DNA of 64,000 nucleotides from Chloroflexota bacterium (GTDB lineage Bacteria; Chloroflexota; UBA11872), in contig JAJECS010000018.1 of NCBI GenBank assembly GCA_022821905.1, positions 51,924 to 115,923 of the forward strand, read 5' to 3'. The translations under genes were made by a program, and so were the position numbers. This document shows, piece by piece, positions 35,128 to 44,230 of the stretch. The notes below the pieces were generated by a model. The model had not been told where the DNA came from and searched no databases. It saw only the letters and a list, made by a program, of their open reading frames with translations. Each line of letters starts with the position of its first letter. Position 1 is the stretch's first letter.

Positions 35128-36068
35128 TCCGCAGGTTCCGAGGCCTCATCCAGCCGCGCCACCTCCTCCGCCGTCAGTTCCCAGCCGGCGGCCTCGATGT
35201 ACGCGTCGAGCTGCTCGGTCGTGTCCGGCCCAGCGATGGCCGTGGCCACCTCGGGATGCGAGATCACCCACCGAATGGCGACGGCGGTTGGGCTGCGCCC
35301 GTGGGCGGCGCCAATCTCGCGCAGAGCGTCGATGACCCGCTGCGCCCGGTCGGTGAGAACCGATTGCAACTCGTATGGCGGTTGCCGATCCCACAGCGTC
35401 CCCGCGGGAGCCGGCTGGCCCTGCTGCAAGTCACCGCTGAGCACGCCCACGGCCAGCGGCGAAAAGGCCATCACCCCAATGCCGAACTCCCGGCAGAAGG
35501 GGAATAGCTCCTCCTCGGGGGCACGGCACAGCAAGCTGTATTGGTTTTGCGTGGTAATGAATCCGGGCGCCACCGCCCGGTCGGCAATCCATAGCGCCTG
35601 GCATGCCTCCCACGCCTGATAGCTGGAGACGCCCCAATAGCGGGTCTTGCCGCTGGCGACGACGTCCGTCATCGCGCGCACGGTCTCCTCCAAGGGCGTG
35701 GTCTGATCGCGCCAGTGGACGATGTAGATGTCCACGTGGTCCGTCTGAAGGCGCTGCAGGCTGCGGTCAATCTCGCGCATGATGTGGTAGCGCGAGCTGC
35801 CGATGTCGTTCGGTCCCTCCCCGACGATCGACGTCACCTTGGTGGTGATGACCAGCTCGTCGCGCTGCCCTGGCAGCACGCGCCCGAGCACTTGCTCCCC
35901 GATTCCGCCCACATAGGTGTTGGCGCAGTCAATGAAGTTGATGCCGTTGTCGATCGCGTGCCGGATGATGCCTTCCATCAAGTCCTGGTCCGTCATCCCA
36001 CGGAATCCGCATCCCAGCGCGACCCGGGACACCTTGAGCCCTGAACGGCCCATGTTCACGTACTCCAT
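35124..36068 (-). CDS. Aldo/keto reductase
   Basis: NADPH-dependent carbonyl reductase with a TIM-barrel fold, 314 residues. The catalytic tetrad is visible as D in FIDCANTY with its Tyr, Lys in VITTKVTS and His in IYIVHWRD. GSSRYHIMREIDRSLQRLQTDHVD is the family signature; the C-terminal NADPH motif includes IAGPDTTEQL. ATG at 36068. It may belong to oxidation or reduction of sugars like the adjacent SDR and DapA-like genes. Confidence 0.94.
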   Translation of the reverse strand: MEYVNMGRSGLKVSRVALGCGFRGMTDQDLMEGIIRHAIDNGINFIDCANTYVGGIGEQVLGRVLPGQRDELVITTKVTSIVGEGPNDIGSSRYHIMREIDRSLQRLQTDHVDIYIVHWRDQTTPLEETVRAMTDVVASGKTRYWGVSSYQAWEACQALWIADRAVAPGFITTQNQYSLLCRAPEEELFPFCREFGIGVMAFSPLAVGVLSGDLQQGQPAPAGTLWDRQPPYELQSVLTDRAQRVIDALREIGAAHGRSPTAVAIRWVISHPEVATAIAGPDTTEQLDAYIEAAGWELTAEEVARLDEASEPAD

Positions 36069-36190
36069 CGGGCCCTACTCCTCACTGGTCACCACCCCGC
36101 GGCGGCGATGATGCCACTCTCGGAGCGCTCGCGCGCGGGCGACGCCTATAATCAGCCGCCACCAGTCTGCACCACCACTTGGACTCCTTG

Positions 36191-37117
36191 ATGACGACGT
36201 TTCAGTCCCGTATTCGCGGGGTGATCCCGGCGCTCCTGACGCCGCTCAACGCCGACTTCACCGCCGACGAAGCCGCGCTGCGGCGCCTGATCCGGCGCGT
36301 CGTCGACGCCGGCTGCCACGGGATTGTGGTGCTGGGGACGACCGGTGAGTTTGCCTCCATCGACGACGCCGATCGCGAGGTGGTCATTCGGGCGGCCGTC
36401 GATGAGGTCGACGGGGCCGTGCCGGTGATCGTGGCGTGTGGTCAGCCGAACGTGAGACGGACCCATGAGCAGCTCCGGGAGGCCGGCGACCTGGGCGCCG
36501 ACGGCGTGCTCGTCAATCCGCCGTACTACTTTGAAATGACGCAGGACGAGCTCGTTGGCTATTTCGACGGCGTCGTGCGCGAGTCCCCTGTTCCCGTGCT
36601 GCTCTACAACATCCCGCGATTGACCGGAGTCCCCGCCGAGCCGTCGACGCTGCCCCGGCTGCGCGACGTCGGCGTGCAGGGCACCAAGGACAGCTCGGGC
36701 TCCGTTGGGAATGTGATGAGCTATCTGGCCGCCACCCGCGGCGGCCCCGACTTCCGAGTGATCGTGGGCGGCGACGTGACGTTTCTGCATGCCCTCATTT
36801 CCGGCGCCGCGGCCACCACCGGCATGACGCCGAACATGGCGCCGCAGCTGAATCTGGACATCTACGAGGCCTGGCGCGGCGGCGACCTCGAGGCCGCGGC
36901 GGCCGCCCAAAACCGCACCAATGAGTTTCTTGAGATCTTTCAGTCACGGCCGGGGTTTGGCCACGCTGTTGCGAAGGGTCTCCTGAGCCGCGTAGGCGTC
37001 ATGGAGCGCTGGGTGGCGCCGCCCAAGACCTCCTGTGACGACGCGCAGGTCGACGCCACCTTCGAACTCCTCAAGTCCTATCTGCCCGAGTTCGCTCCGG
37101 AGGCCGTTCCCGCGTAG
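36191..37117 (+). CDS. Dihydrodipicolinate synthase/N-acetylneuraminate lyase-family protein
   Basis: Schiff-base-forming TIM-barrel lyase/synthase, 308 residues. The motif GTTGEF (49-54), Y139 in LLYNIPRLTG and the Schiff-base K166 in QGTKDSSG are all present; GGDVTFLHALISGAAATTGM follows. Residues around the active site do not settle whether it is a true DapA or a sugar-acid aldolase. With the surrounding sugar-type oxidoreductases and two BNR sialidase-like proteins, a keto-acid lyase is plausible. ATG at 36191 is preferred over a TTG at 36179. Confidence 0.9.
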   Translation: MTTFQSRIRGVIPALLTPLNADFTADEAALRRLIRRVVDAGCHGIVVLGTTGEFASIDDADREVVIRAAVDEVDGAVPVIVACGQPNVRRTHEQLREAGDLGADGVLVNPPYYFEMTQDELVGYFDGVVRESPVPVLLYNIPRLTGVPAEPSTLPRLRDVGVQGTKDSSGSVGNVMSYLAATRGGPDFRVIVGGDVTFLHALISGAAATTGMTPNMAPQLNLDIYEAWRGGDLEAAAAAQNRTNEFLEIFQSRPGFGHAVAKGLLSRVGVMERWVAPPKTSCDDAQVDATFELLKSYLPEFAPEAVPA

Positions 37118-37166
37118 AAAAACCTTGGCGGTACCGCTGGAGCGGGGACCGGGGAGTGGGTCCGAT

Positions 37167-37204
37167 CCCCTCTCCCTTGAAGGGAGAGGGCTAGGGTGAG
37201 GGTG
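37167..37204. repeat. Dispersed palindromic repeat, family R3
   Basis: Complementary arms CCCTCTCCCTT and AAGGGAGAGGG around a single G, followed by CTAGGGTGAGGGTGA. This is a widespread intergenic type. It lies just after the DapA-like stop and may act as its terminator. Confidence 0.7.
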
Positions 37205-37292
37205 ATCCGAGGGCCGGGCGTGCCCGGTGGCCTGCGCTGCGTGCAGCGTGGGATCTGACCGCGTTCGGCAAACGTCTCAGTAGCCGGCGCGT

Positions 37293-37697
37293 CTAGCGCG
37301 GCGGACCCACCGGCGACCCGTCGTCGCGCCGACCCCGAATCGGACCCGGGCAAACCCGCTTCGCGGTCAGCGCGCCGACCGCGGTGGCCGCCTTCGGCGA
37401 TGCCCCGGCCTGGCGCACGATCGTAGTGGTGGACTCCAAGACGTGGTGATAATGCGCGTCGCCCTCGGCCGCCGGCGCCCCAGGCGTGTCGGCAAGCCAG
37501 ATTTTGGCCAGACGTTCCGACAGCAGCTCCGCCAGCACGGTGAAGTCGCGTGCCAGCCGCGCCTCGGTGGACTCGGCGGCATTGGTGGCGGCCTTGCTCG
37601 CACTCCCAGTCCGGGACGCCAGCCAAGCAATCCCAACGCCGACGATCAGTCCGGCGGCGATGCCGCTGACAAGGGCTACAGCCAAAGAGGCGGTCAT
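37293..37697 (-). CDS. Small membrane-anchored protein of unknown function
   Basis: ORF of 134 residues starting at an ATG (37697). Residues 4-28 form one hydrophobic segment (LAVALVSGIAAGLIVGVGIAWLA), followed by an Ala/Glu-rich part (AESTEARLARDFTVLAELLSERLAKIWL) that could be helical. The C-terminal third is Pro/Arg/Gly-rich, without recognisable features. No homologue is recalled. Downstream is repeat R3, upstream is R2. Coding is supported by the membrane segment and the open frame, but could be fortuitous in this GC-rich DNA. Confidence 0.5.
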   Translation of the reverse strand: MTASLAVALVSGIAAGLIVGVGIAWLASRTGSASKAATNAAESTEARLARDFTVLAELLSERLAKIWLADTPGAPAAEGDAHYHHVLESTTTIVRQAGASPKAATAVGALTAKRVCPGPIRGRRDDGSPVGPPR

Positions 37698-37750
37698 GCG
37701 CCAGTCTAAGCGAGTGCAGGCCTCGCAACGCGCTCATGCTGCAAGTCCCG

Positions 37751-37773
37751 TAGGGGCGGTTCGCGAACCGCCC
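37751..37773. repeat. Dispersed palindromic repeat, family R2 copy b
   Basis: Core GGGCGGTTCGCGAACCGCCC, a perfect 20-bp palindrome, after TAGG. Copy a at 4634-4660 differs by one base in the centre. Confidence 0.65.
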
Positions 37774-37832
37774 TTCGCGCATTGGCGCTGGCCGCTTCCA
37801 GACGCTGCCAGGTCGATCTTGGTCTAGCCATA

Positions 37833-37856
37833 TCTGTCAAGAAGCTTCTTGACAGA
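37833..37856. promoter_or_regulatory. Perfect 24-bp palindrome, likely operator of the Doc module
   Basis: Half-site TCTGTCAAGAAG and its exact complement, centred on AAGCTT. The right arm contains TTGACA, a full -35 box. It is 49 bp before the antitoxin start. RHH antitoxins usually bind such palindromes to repress their own operon. Confidence 0.75.
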
Positions 37857-37904
37857 GGGATTGCTCCGCCGCACACTTAGAGCATCGCTTAAGGAGTGTG
37901 AACG

Positions 37905-38135
37905 ATGATTTCGCCGCGCGAAAAGTTTTCCAGCCAGGCCGACCCCGAGTTGCTGGCGGCGATGCGCCAGATCGCGCGCAGCGATGGCCGGCACTTCCAG
38001 GCCGTGCTGGAAGACGCCATGAGCCACTACATCGAAACTAGGGCGAGCCAGCAGGTCCGCCCCGAGGTGATGGCCCACTTCGAGGCCAGCCTTGAGAAGA
38101 ATCGGCGTCTTGGGGAGTTGCTGGGCGAGTCGTGA
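37905..38135 (+). CDS. RHH (CopG/Arc)-like antitoxin of a Doc module
   Basis: Small protein of 76 residues. The stretch DPELLAAMRQIARSDGRHFQ then AVLEDAMSHYIE fits the beta-strand/helix/helix plan of ribbon-helix-helix regulators; the tail (ASLEKNRRLGELLGE) is helical and could cover the toxin. The ATG at 37905 has a good ribosome site (AAGGAG, 8 nt away). It overlaps the toxin gene by 4 bp, and a 24-bp palindrome precedes it. Phd is the usual partner of Doc, so an RHH partner is unusual. The alternative is a general DNA-binding regulator. Confidence 0.78.
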   Translation: MISPREKFSSQADPELLAAMRQIARSDGRHFQAVLEDAMSHYIETRASQQVRPEVMAHFEASLEKNRRLGELLGES

Positions 38136-38518
38136 TCCACGACTTCCCAACAATCGAAGAGGTCATCGCGATCCATGACATCGCGGTTCGCGAGTTTGGC
38201 GGCTCGCTAGGACTCCGTGATGCCGGCGCGCTGGAGTCAGCACTCATGCGCCCGCAACTGGGCTACTACGACAGCCTCATCGAGGAGGCCGCCGCACTCA
38301 TGGAGAGCCTGGCCATGAACCATCCATTCGTGGACGGCAACAAGCGAACGGCCTTCTACGCGACCGACACATTCTTGCGGAAGAACGGCCGTTTCATCGA
38401 TTGCGACAACGATGAGGCCTACGCCTTCATCATGCAGTTGTTCGCCACGAACTCATTCCGCTTTGCGCAACTGCGTGAGTGGCTCGAGAAAAACGTCAGA
38501 CCCTTCGGGGAGCCTTGA
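38132..38518 (+). CDS. doc: Doc-type toxin (Fic fold, death on curing)
   Basis: Translation-inhibiting kinase of the Doc family, 128 residues, which phosphorylates EF-Tu in known cases. The signature HPFVDGNKR (H64-R72) is the Fic-like motif of Doc, with TAFYATDTFLRKNG after it and LRDAGALESALMRPQ before, both typical. The GTG start overlaps the antitoxin stop (GTGA), so toxin translation depends on the antitoxin message. The catalytic motif is intact, so the toxin is probably functional. Confidence 0.92.
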   Translation: MIHDFPTIEEVIAIHDIAVREFGGSLGLRDAGALESALMRPQLGYYDSLIEEAAALMESLAMNHPFVDGNKRTAFYATDTFLRKNGRFIDCDNDEAYAFIMQLFATNSFRFAQLREWLEKNVRPFGEP

Positions 38519-38598
38519 TCGCCCGCGACTGGCCAAAGGGTCTGCCAAGCGCGTTCCTATCCCGGCGCGACGCGTGCCATTTGGCTACGCCCGCCGGC

Positions 38599-39768
38599 CT
38601 ACCACCTGGAGGATTCCTCCGCGTAGACGTGGTCGGGCAAGCGGTAGGTGATGCCGGACTCGTCAAAATTCGACACGTCCAGCAGGCCCGTCATCTGATT
38701 CTCGTTACGCAGGCGACCTTTGAACACCTTGCTCATGAGCTTGTTATAGCGACCCTGCATCCGGAACCACCAGAGGACGCCAGGTGTGGGATATCGCGGG
38801 TACTTGAGGTGGTTGGCGAGCTCGGCGCCGATGAGCGCGCGCGACACCCGGAATATGTAGCCTGCGAGCTTCCCGCGAGCATCAGTCTCGGTGATTCCGG
38901 CAATGAGTGGAGCTGAGTTGACCAACGAATGCGCCAGCGCAACCGACTCAAAATCTGGAGGCGGTTCACAGATCCCACCGATTTCAAATAGATCCAGGGC
39001 ATCGCGTTCGTTTTGAAATAAAATCGACTCCGGAATGCCCATCAGATATCCGGAATAGCGCCAGACCTGCATGAAGCTGGCCCGCTCCTCGTCATCGAAT
39101 TTGGCCCCGAGGCTCTTCAGATGCTTCAGCAGTCGTGCCGAGAACGCCGTGATGGCATAGCCCACGTGCGCGGCGCTGATCGGGATTCCCCAGGCATCAT
39201 CATTCCAATCGTCGGAACCATCCAGGAGCCGTCGGACCATGGCGTGAATCAGCCGAATGCGAACGGACAGCTTCCAACCGTCGCTATCTCGCTCCAGTCC
39301 GCCTGGGAAGAAGATTTCGACCATGTGGCGATTGTTCTGTCGCAAGCGTCTGACGCCCTGGTCACGCAGCCTTCCCGTGATGAAGAACGATTTGGAGATG
39401 TTGGTGGAGAAGCCTTCGACGAGCGTGCCTCCGACCATTGCCCCCAAGACCAGCTGTGAATTCCGATGAAACATGCGGACGCCAGGAGAAAATCCTTCAA
39501 AATCGACCCAGTCGGGCACGCGCTCGCACGACCGGAAAAACTCCCGCAGCGCGGCGGGCGTCTCGCGCAGCGCACGCTCGTCCCGGCCGTCCATGCCGAT
39601 CCGAATGAACCTGCCCAACTTCGCTTGCCCGAGGGGGGCAAGCTCGGCGATCATCGCATCGGCTTCCGGGTCTCCGATGAGTGTGTGCGCGACGTAATTG
39701 TCCGCGAGCTCTGGCGCAAGCTTTCGAGCCCTCGGATAACCTACGTGGTAGTCGGAGGGAATTTCCAT
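38599..39768 (-). CDS. MpaB-family (DUF2236-type) oxygenase-like protein
   Basis: Haem-type oxygenase-related protein of the MpaB/latex-clearing family, 389 residues. Recognised segments: FSTNISKSFFITGRL-type region (residues about 122-137), a candidate haem-binding His in RIRLIHAMVRR (about 175), GIPISAAHVGYAITAFSA and the long helix ending in RYSGYLMGIPE. The C-terminal third has PRYPTPGVLWWF. No signal peptide, so cytoplasmic. Upstream by 46 bp is the MMPL transporter, also on the minus strand, suggesting co-expression. Its substrate is unknown. Confidence 0.78.
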   Translation of the reverse strand: MEIPSDYHVGYPRARKLAPELADNYVAHTLIGDPEADAMIAELAPLGQAKLGRFIRIGMDGRDERALRETPAALREFFRSCERVPDWVDFEGFSPGVRMFHRNSQLVLGAMVGGTLVEGFSTNISKSFFITGRLRDQGVRRLRQNNRHMVEIFFPGGLERDSDGWKLSVRIRLIHAMVRRLLDGSDDWNDDAWGIPISAAHVGYAITAFSARLLKHLKSLGAKFDDEERASFMQVWRYSGYLMGIPESILFQNERDALDLFEIGGICEPPPDFESVALAHSLVNSAPLIAGITETDARGKLAGYIFRVSRALIGAELANHLKYPRYPTPGVLWWFRMQGRYNKLMSKVFKGRLRNENQMTGLLDVSNFDESGITYRLPDHVYAEESSRW

Positions 39769-39813
39769 GTGCGCGTATGCTCCGGCCTTAACCCCGGTTT
39801 GGGTTGGGCGGAA

Positions 39814-42078
39814 TCACCCGTCTTCGGCTTCGACTCGCAAGTCTGGAAGCCACCGCAGCCATGACGGCAAGTACCAGTTCCCCCTGCCCAGCACCGCCAT
39901 GCTTGCTGGCACCAACACCGACCGCACCAACGTCGCGTCTAGCAGCACGGCCACGGCCAGCCCGAATCCGACGAGTTGGTTCACGATAGTCTCCCCGGCG
40001 GCGAATGCCCCGAACACCGCGACCATGATGAGGGCGGCGCCGGTGATCATCCTGCCGGTGGATTGGAGGCCGTAGGCCACCGCTTGCAGGTTGTCCTGAC
40101 TCTCATCGTAGCGTTCGCGGATGCGGCTCAGGAGGAAGACGTGGTAGTCCATGGAGAGTCCGAAGAGGATGGAAAACAGAAACAGGGGTATCCAGGCGTC
40201 GATCACCTCAGCCTGCTGAAAGCCAAAGAAGTCTCGACCAACGCCGTGCTGGAACACGATCACCAGGAGACCGTAGGCCGTGCCGACCGAGAGCAGGTTC
40301 ATGATGATGGCCTTGAGCGGAATGACGATCGATCGGAACACCAGCATCAGGATGATGAAGCTCGAGCCGAGCACGAACGCGAAGACGATCGGCGTAAACA
40401 TGTCGACAATGTTGAAGAAGTCGGCTGCTTCAGCGGTTGCGCCGCCTACGTAGACCTCGGCGGGCACCCCTTCGAACGCCTCGGCAACGTGCACGTCGCG
40501 AATCGTCCCCATTTTCTCCGTGGCCGCTCGGCTATTGACCTCGCCCGGAAATCGCAGCGTGAGCAGTGCGAGGTCGCCGGCGGGATTGACCTCTGCCTCC
40601 TCGGGAGGTATCGGAAAGGCGGGGTCTTCCGCTAGCGATTGCGTGAGGCGCGCGATCGCCCCCTGCACCTGTGGACTGCCAATGTCGCCGTCGATGACGA
40701 TCTCCGCCGGGCTCAAAAATCCGGCGGGAGTCACGTCGCCGAACGAGAACTCCTCTTCGAAGACGATGAACGCCTCCTTGGTTTCGGAGCTCTCGGGGAA
40801 GCTATTGACGTCGTTGAGGCCGGTGGTGATGCCGAAGTAGAACGACGACAGCACGATCATTGGCACGCCGATGAGGAGGATGCTGAACACCGGGACCCGC
40901 GTGACGGCGCGAGTGATGGCCAGCCAGAAGCCACCCTCGGAATCCTGCGCACCCCTGAGGGAGAACCTTGAGAGGTAGGGGATGGTCAGGAAGTCCACCC
41001 TGTGGCCGAGCAAGGCCAGCAGGGCCGGCAGGAGCGTCAGGGTTGCGGCGAGGGCGGTGAGTACCACCAGGATGGCTCCCAGCCCCAGGGACTGGAAGAA
41101 GGACACCGGCACGATGAACATTCCAATCAAGGCGATCACGACGGTCGTGCCGCTAAAGAGGACCGTGCGCCCTGCCGTATCGCCCGCTTTGGCGACCGCT
41201 TCGTGCTTGTCGAGACCTCTGCTCATCTCTTCCCGGAAGCGCGACACGATCAGCAGCGAGTAGTCGATGCCCACCGCGAGGCCGATCATGGTGATGATCA
41301 TCGTGACGAAGAAGATCAACTCGAAGGCCTGACCGATAATCCCCACGGCCGCGAGCGCCATTGCGATGGCGACGATGGCCATTCCCAGCGGCAGCAAGGT
41401 GGCGGCCACCGCACCGAAGAGCAGCAGCAGGATGATCAGCGCGATGGGAACGCCGAAGCGTTCCCCTTGTTCCAAGTCATGCGCGCTCAGCTCATTGTTC
41501 TCGAAGGACACGCTGGCGTCACCGCCAATGAGCACGCGGAAGTCATCCGCGGCGTTGGCCTCGCGGATGACGTGAATGAGCTCCTCGACGTTTTCCGTGG
41601 CCTCGTCCAAGTCACCGGCCAGCGTGTAATGCATCAGCACGGTTCGCTGGCTGGCGGACACAAGAAGTGGGAGCAACTGCTCTAACTGCTCCGGCGAAAT
41701 GAGAGGTCCGGCAGCGATGGCCTGGTAGTAGTGAGAAAGCGGTGTTCCGTCTATTCCACCGGAAATTATGTCGCTTCCTAGAGCGGTGATATCGCTATGG
41801 ACCTTCTCCACCTTTGCACGAAATGCCGCATCGTCTACTGTCAAGGAAGGAGACTGGACAATAACGATCTCAGCCAATGCTCGTGGTCCACGCAAACGAT
41901 CTTCCAGCAACGCTGCCGCGCGCTCAGACTCATATCGATCATCCAGCCGCAAATCGGTGGTTGTAGCGCTGGCCAACAAGGCCTGAACAAGCCCGAGTGC
42001 CACCACGACCAAGACGCCCCAAATACCGATAGTTATCCAGGGTCTTCGAGCACTGATTCGGGCGAGTGATTCAGTCAA
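39814..42078 (-). CDS. MMPL/RND-family membrane transporter
   Basis: Large membrane transporter, 754 residues, with twelve predicted spans in two halves of the RND type, each half preceded by an extracytoplasmic loop (about 35-180 and 440-560). Family signatures GIDYSLLIVSRFREEMSRG and FGLSMDYHVFLLSRIRERY mark the proton-relay Asp-Tyr helices of the two halves. TTG start at 42078. MMPL proteins export lipids or fatty acyl compounds. It is followed by the MpaB-type oxygenase gene on the same strand, suggesting lipid handling. Confidence 0.93.
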   Translation of the reverse strand: MTESLARISARRPWITIGIWGVLVVVALGLVQALLASATTTDLRLDDRYESERAAALLEDRLRGPRALAEIVIVQSPSLTVDDAAFRAKVEKVHSDITALGSDIISGGIDGTPLSHYYQAIAAGPLISPEQLEQLLPLLVSASQRTVLMHYTLAGDLDEATENVEELIHVIREANAADDFRVLIGGDASVSFENNELSAHDLEQGERFGVPIALIILLLLFGAVAATLLPLGMAIVAIAMALAAVGIIGQAFELIFFVTMIITMIGLAVGIDYSLLIVSRFREEMSRGLDKHEAVAKAGDTAGRTVLFSGTTVVIALIGMFIVPVSFFQSLGLGAILVVLTALAATLTLLPALLALLGHRVDFLTIPYLSRFSLRGAQDSEGGFWLAITRAVTRVPVFSILLIGVPMIVLSSFYFGITTGLNDVNSFPESSETKEAFIVFEEEFSFGDVTPAGFLSPAEIVIDGDIGSPQVQGAIARLTQSLAEDPAFPIPPEEAEVNPAGDLALLTLRFPGEVNSRAATEKMGTIRDVHVAEAFEGVPAEVYVGGATAEAADFFNIVDMFTPIVFAFVLGSSFIILMLVFRSIVIPLKAIIMNLLSVGTAYGLLVIVFQHGVGRDFFGFQQAEVIDAWIPLFLFSILFGLSMDYHVFLLSRIRERYDESQDNLQAVAYGLQSTGRMITGAALIMVAVFGAFAAGETIVNQLVGFGLAVAVLLDATLVRSVLVPASMAVLGRGNWYLPSWLRWLPDLRVEAEDG

Positions 42079-42330
42079 ATAGGTGCCCTCGTACGGTTCT
42101 TTGGAGTCTGCGGGACCGCAAAACCGTCACTACCCGGCTGGAAGCGGTAGCGAGCAATGTTACTACACAAGCTGCAAGCTCGGCTCGGAAACATGCTTGC
42201 CGCAAGCACTCCTCAAGTGTCGGTTCGTCGTCACTCGGGCGCCGGCACCCTCGGATTTCGTCACAGACCGAGGGGGCTGTGGCAGGTGGCGGACTCTAGA
42301 AGACTTGCGTAACGTGAGATGCGGTCCGGG

Positions 42331-42404
42331 TGGGCGCGATAGGACTCGAACCTATGACCTCGCGGATGTGAACCGCGCGCTCTGACCAGCTGAGCTACGC
42401 GCCC
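42331..42404 (-). tRNA. tRNA-Val (anticodon CAC)
   Basis: Acceptor arms GGGCGCG / CGCGCCC, D-stem GCTC / GAGC, anticodon stem CGCGG / CCGCG with loop TTCACAT, T-stem ATAGG / CCTAT with TTCGAGT. The anticodon CAC reads GUG. CCA is not encoded; the discriminator base is A. Confidence 0.95.
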
Positions 42405-42413
42405 GTGAGCGAG

Positions 42414-43709
42414 TCATGGTATCAGCGTGGCCGATTGGGACAGCAGCAGCATTTCTCGCTCGTCCAGGGCGATCACCGACACCGGATCGCCGGCTTGGAT
42501 CACGGCGCCCTCGGGTATCACCGCCAGGCCGTTGCCCTCGGTCATGGATGTGAGACGGAACGAATCTTGCTCCCCGGCAGGCGCGCAGACGAGCTCGTCG
42601 CCGTCACGGCGCACGGTCACCCGCACGTATGTCCGCTTGCCGCTGGAACTGCGCATGGGCTCCAGGGCGCGCGGTTGAACCATGGGGTTCACCAGGCGCG
42701 CGTGCCCCATCAGCTTGAGCAGCGCGGGACGCACGAACAGCTCGAAGCAGACCATGCTCGACACGGGGTTCCCAGGCAGGCCGATCACGGGCGTGCCGTC
42801 GATTTCCCCGAAAGCCAGCGGCTTCCCAGGACGCATGTTGATCTGCCAGAAGTTCATCCGACCGGCCGAAGCAATCACGTTGCGCACCAGGTCGTAGTCG
42901 CCCATCGACACGCCGCCAATGGTGACCAGGAGATCGGCGTCGCGGCCATGCCGGATGGCGGCGCGCAGGCCGGCCTCGGTATCGGGGGCGATCGGGAGGC
43001 GCTCGGCGATTGCGCCGTAGCGCCGTGCAAGCGCGGTCAGACCCCACGCGTTGCTATTGCGCACCTGCCCCGGAGCAATGGGTTCTCCGACCTCGACGAT
43101 CTCGTCACCGGTCGGCAGGATCGCGACTCGGGCACGCGGATGGACGCGAGCCTCGGTGACGTCCACCGACGCCAGCACGCCAACGTGGGCTGCGTCCAGC
43201 ATGCGGCCCTTCGGAGCGACGACATCGCCCCTGGCGACGTCGCCACCACGCCGTCGAATATTCTCGCCCGGCTCGGCGGGTTCCAGGACGCCGACCTCGC
43301 CGTTGGCGGCTCCCGGTTTCTGGGCCCAGTGCACACCGTCCGTGTCCTCGAACGGAAGCACGGCGTCGGCGCCCGGTGGAATGGGCGCCCCGGTCATGAT
43401 CCGCGCCGCGGTTCCCGGCTCGACCTGCACCTCGCCGGCTTGACCTGCGGCCACCTCACCCACCACGCGCAGCGACACGCCGGCATCCGCCCGCGCGCCG
43501 GTGACGTCCGCCGCCCGCAGGGCATATCCGTCAAAGGCCGAGTTGTCGAATCCGGGCACGTCGACCTGGGACGTCACGTCCTCCGCGGTAACCAGCCCGT
43601 GAATCTCGGCGAGACCCAACGAAACCGGGGCCAGCGGATTCACGGCGGCCAGAATGCGCTCGCGCGCCTCGTCGACGGACAGGAACGTGTCGGTGTCTGG
43701 CACTGTCAT
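42414..43709 (-). CDS. moeA: Molybdopterin molybdotransferase MoeA
   Basis: Inserts metal into molybdopterin-AMP, 431 residues. Motifs: PGFDNSAFDGYALRAADV, MTGAPIPPGADAVLPFED, IRRRGGDVARGD, PTGDEIVE-type region ILPTGDEIVEVG, LLVTIGGVSMGDYDLVRNV, MRPGKPLAFGEIDGTPVIGLPGNPVSSMVCFE. All are typical. ATG at 43709. It diverges from the archease gene. Together with moaC and the MoaD/ThiS-like protein it supports the W/Mo enzyme at 14666. Confidence 0.96.
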   Translation of the reverse strand: MTVPDTDTFLSVDEARERILAAVNPLAPVSLGLAEIHGLVTAEDVTSQVDVPGFDNSAFDGYALRAADVTGARADAGVSLRVVGEVAAGQAGEVQVEPGTAARIMTGAPIPPGADAVLPFEDTDGVHWAQKPGAANGEVGVLEPAEPGENIRRRGGDVARGDVVAPKGRMLDAAHVGVLASVDVTEARVHPRARVAILPTGDEIVEVGEPIAPGQVRNSNAWGLTALARRYGAIAERLPIAPDTEAGLRAAIRHGRDADLLVTIGGVSMGDYDLVRNVIASAGRMNFWQINMRPGKPLAFGEIDGTPVIGLPGNPVSSMVCFELFVRPALLKLMGHARLVNPMVQPRALEPMRSSSGKRTYVRVTVRRDGDELVCAPAGEQDSFRLTSMTEGNGLAVIPEGAVIQAGDPVSVIALDEREMLLLSQSATLIP

Positions 43710-43780
43710 AGAGTCTGCTGCATGCGGCGTCGACCAGTTTAGACTCCGACGCCTCGCCTATGCTTGAGCAAAGGAGCCAC

Positions 43781-44218
43781 ATGCCGGGAGACCCGGGGCC
43801 CAGGCGCGGTCATGCCACGTTCGACCACACGGCGGATGTCGGGCTCGAGGCATGGGGCGCCACATTTGGCGAGGCGCTCGCCGAGGCCGGGCTGGGCCTT
43901 CAGGCCATCATGCTGCCCGGGAGCGCGGTGCAAGCTCGCGACCTTCGGAAGTTCCGGGTCGCCGCCGACGATGCGGACGCGCTCGTCGTGGTCTGGCTCA
44001 GCGAGCTGCTCTATGCCTTTGACGCCCACGGCTGGCTGTCGGGGAGTTTCGAGGTTTCAGTCAACTCCGACGGCCAGCTCTCCGCAACTGCCCGTGGCGA
44101 GACCTTTGACGACGCGCGTCACGTCCTCGGCGTGGGCGTGAAAGCCGTGAGCTACCACGATCTGGCCGTGCGGTGCGAATCGGACGCCGTGCGCATCCGT
44201 GTGATCCTGGATGTTTAG
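43781..44218 (+). CDS. Archease
   Basis: Cofactor protein that helps RtcB recycle guanylate, 145 residues from the ATG at 43781, which has AAGGAG 4 nt upstream (an ATG at 43760 is less well placed). The signature FDHTADVGLEAWG lies near residue 15, and its C-terminal region ARHVLGVGVKAVSYHDL holds the conserved acidic/His residues for RtcB activation. It is 12 bp upstream of rtcB, so the pair forms an operon, as known in bacteria and archaea. Confidence 0.94.
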   Translation: MPGDPGPRRGHATFDHTADVGLEAWGATFGEALAEAGLGLQAIMLPGSAVQARDLRKFRVAADDADALVVVWLSELLYAFDAHGWLSGSFEVSVNSDGQLSATARGETFDDARHVLGVGVKAVSYHDLAVRCESDAVRIRVILDV

Positions 44219-44230
44219 CCTGAGGTCGTC

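Noticed and set aside
37078..37782. 234-codon minus-strand ORF overlapping repeats R2/R3
   Set aside because: It translates through the dispersed repeats (ITLTLALSLQGRG is the usual repeat artefact) and overlaps the better small membrane ORF.
42405..43742. 445-codon plus-strand ORF over moeA
   Set aside because: Antisense shadow; moeA on the minus strand has every family motif.
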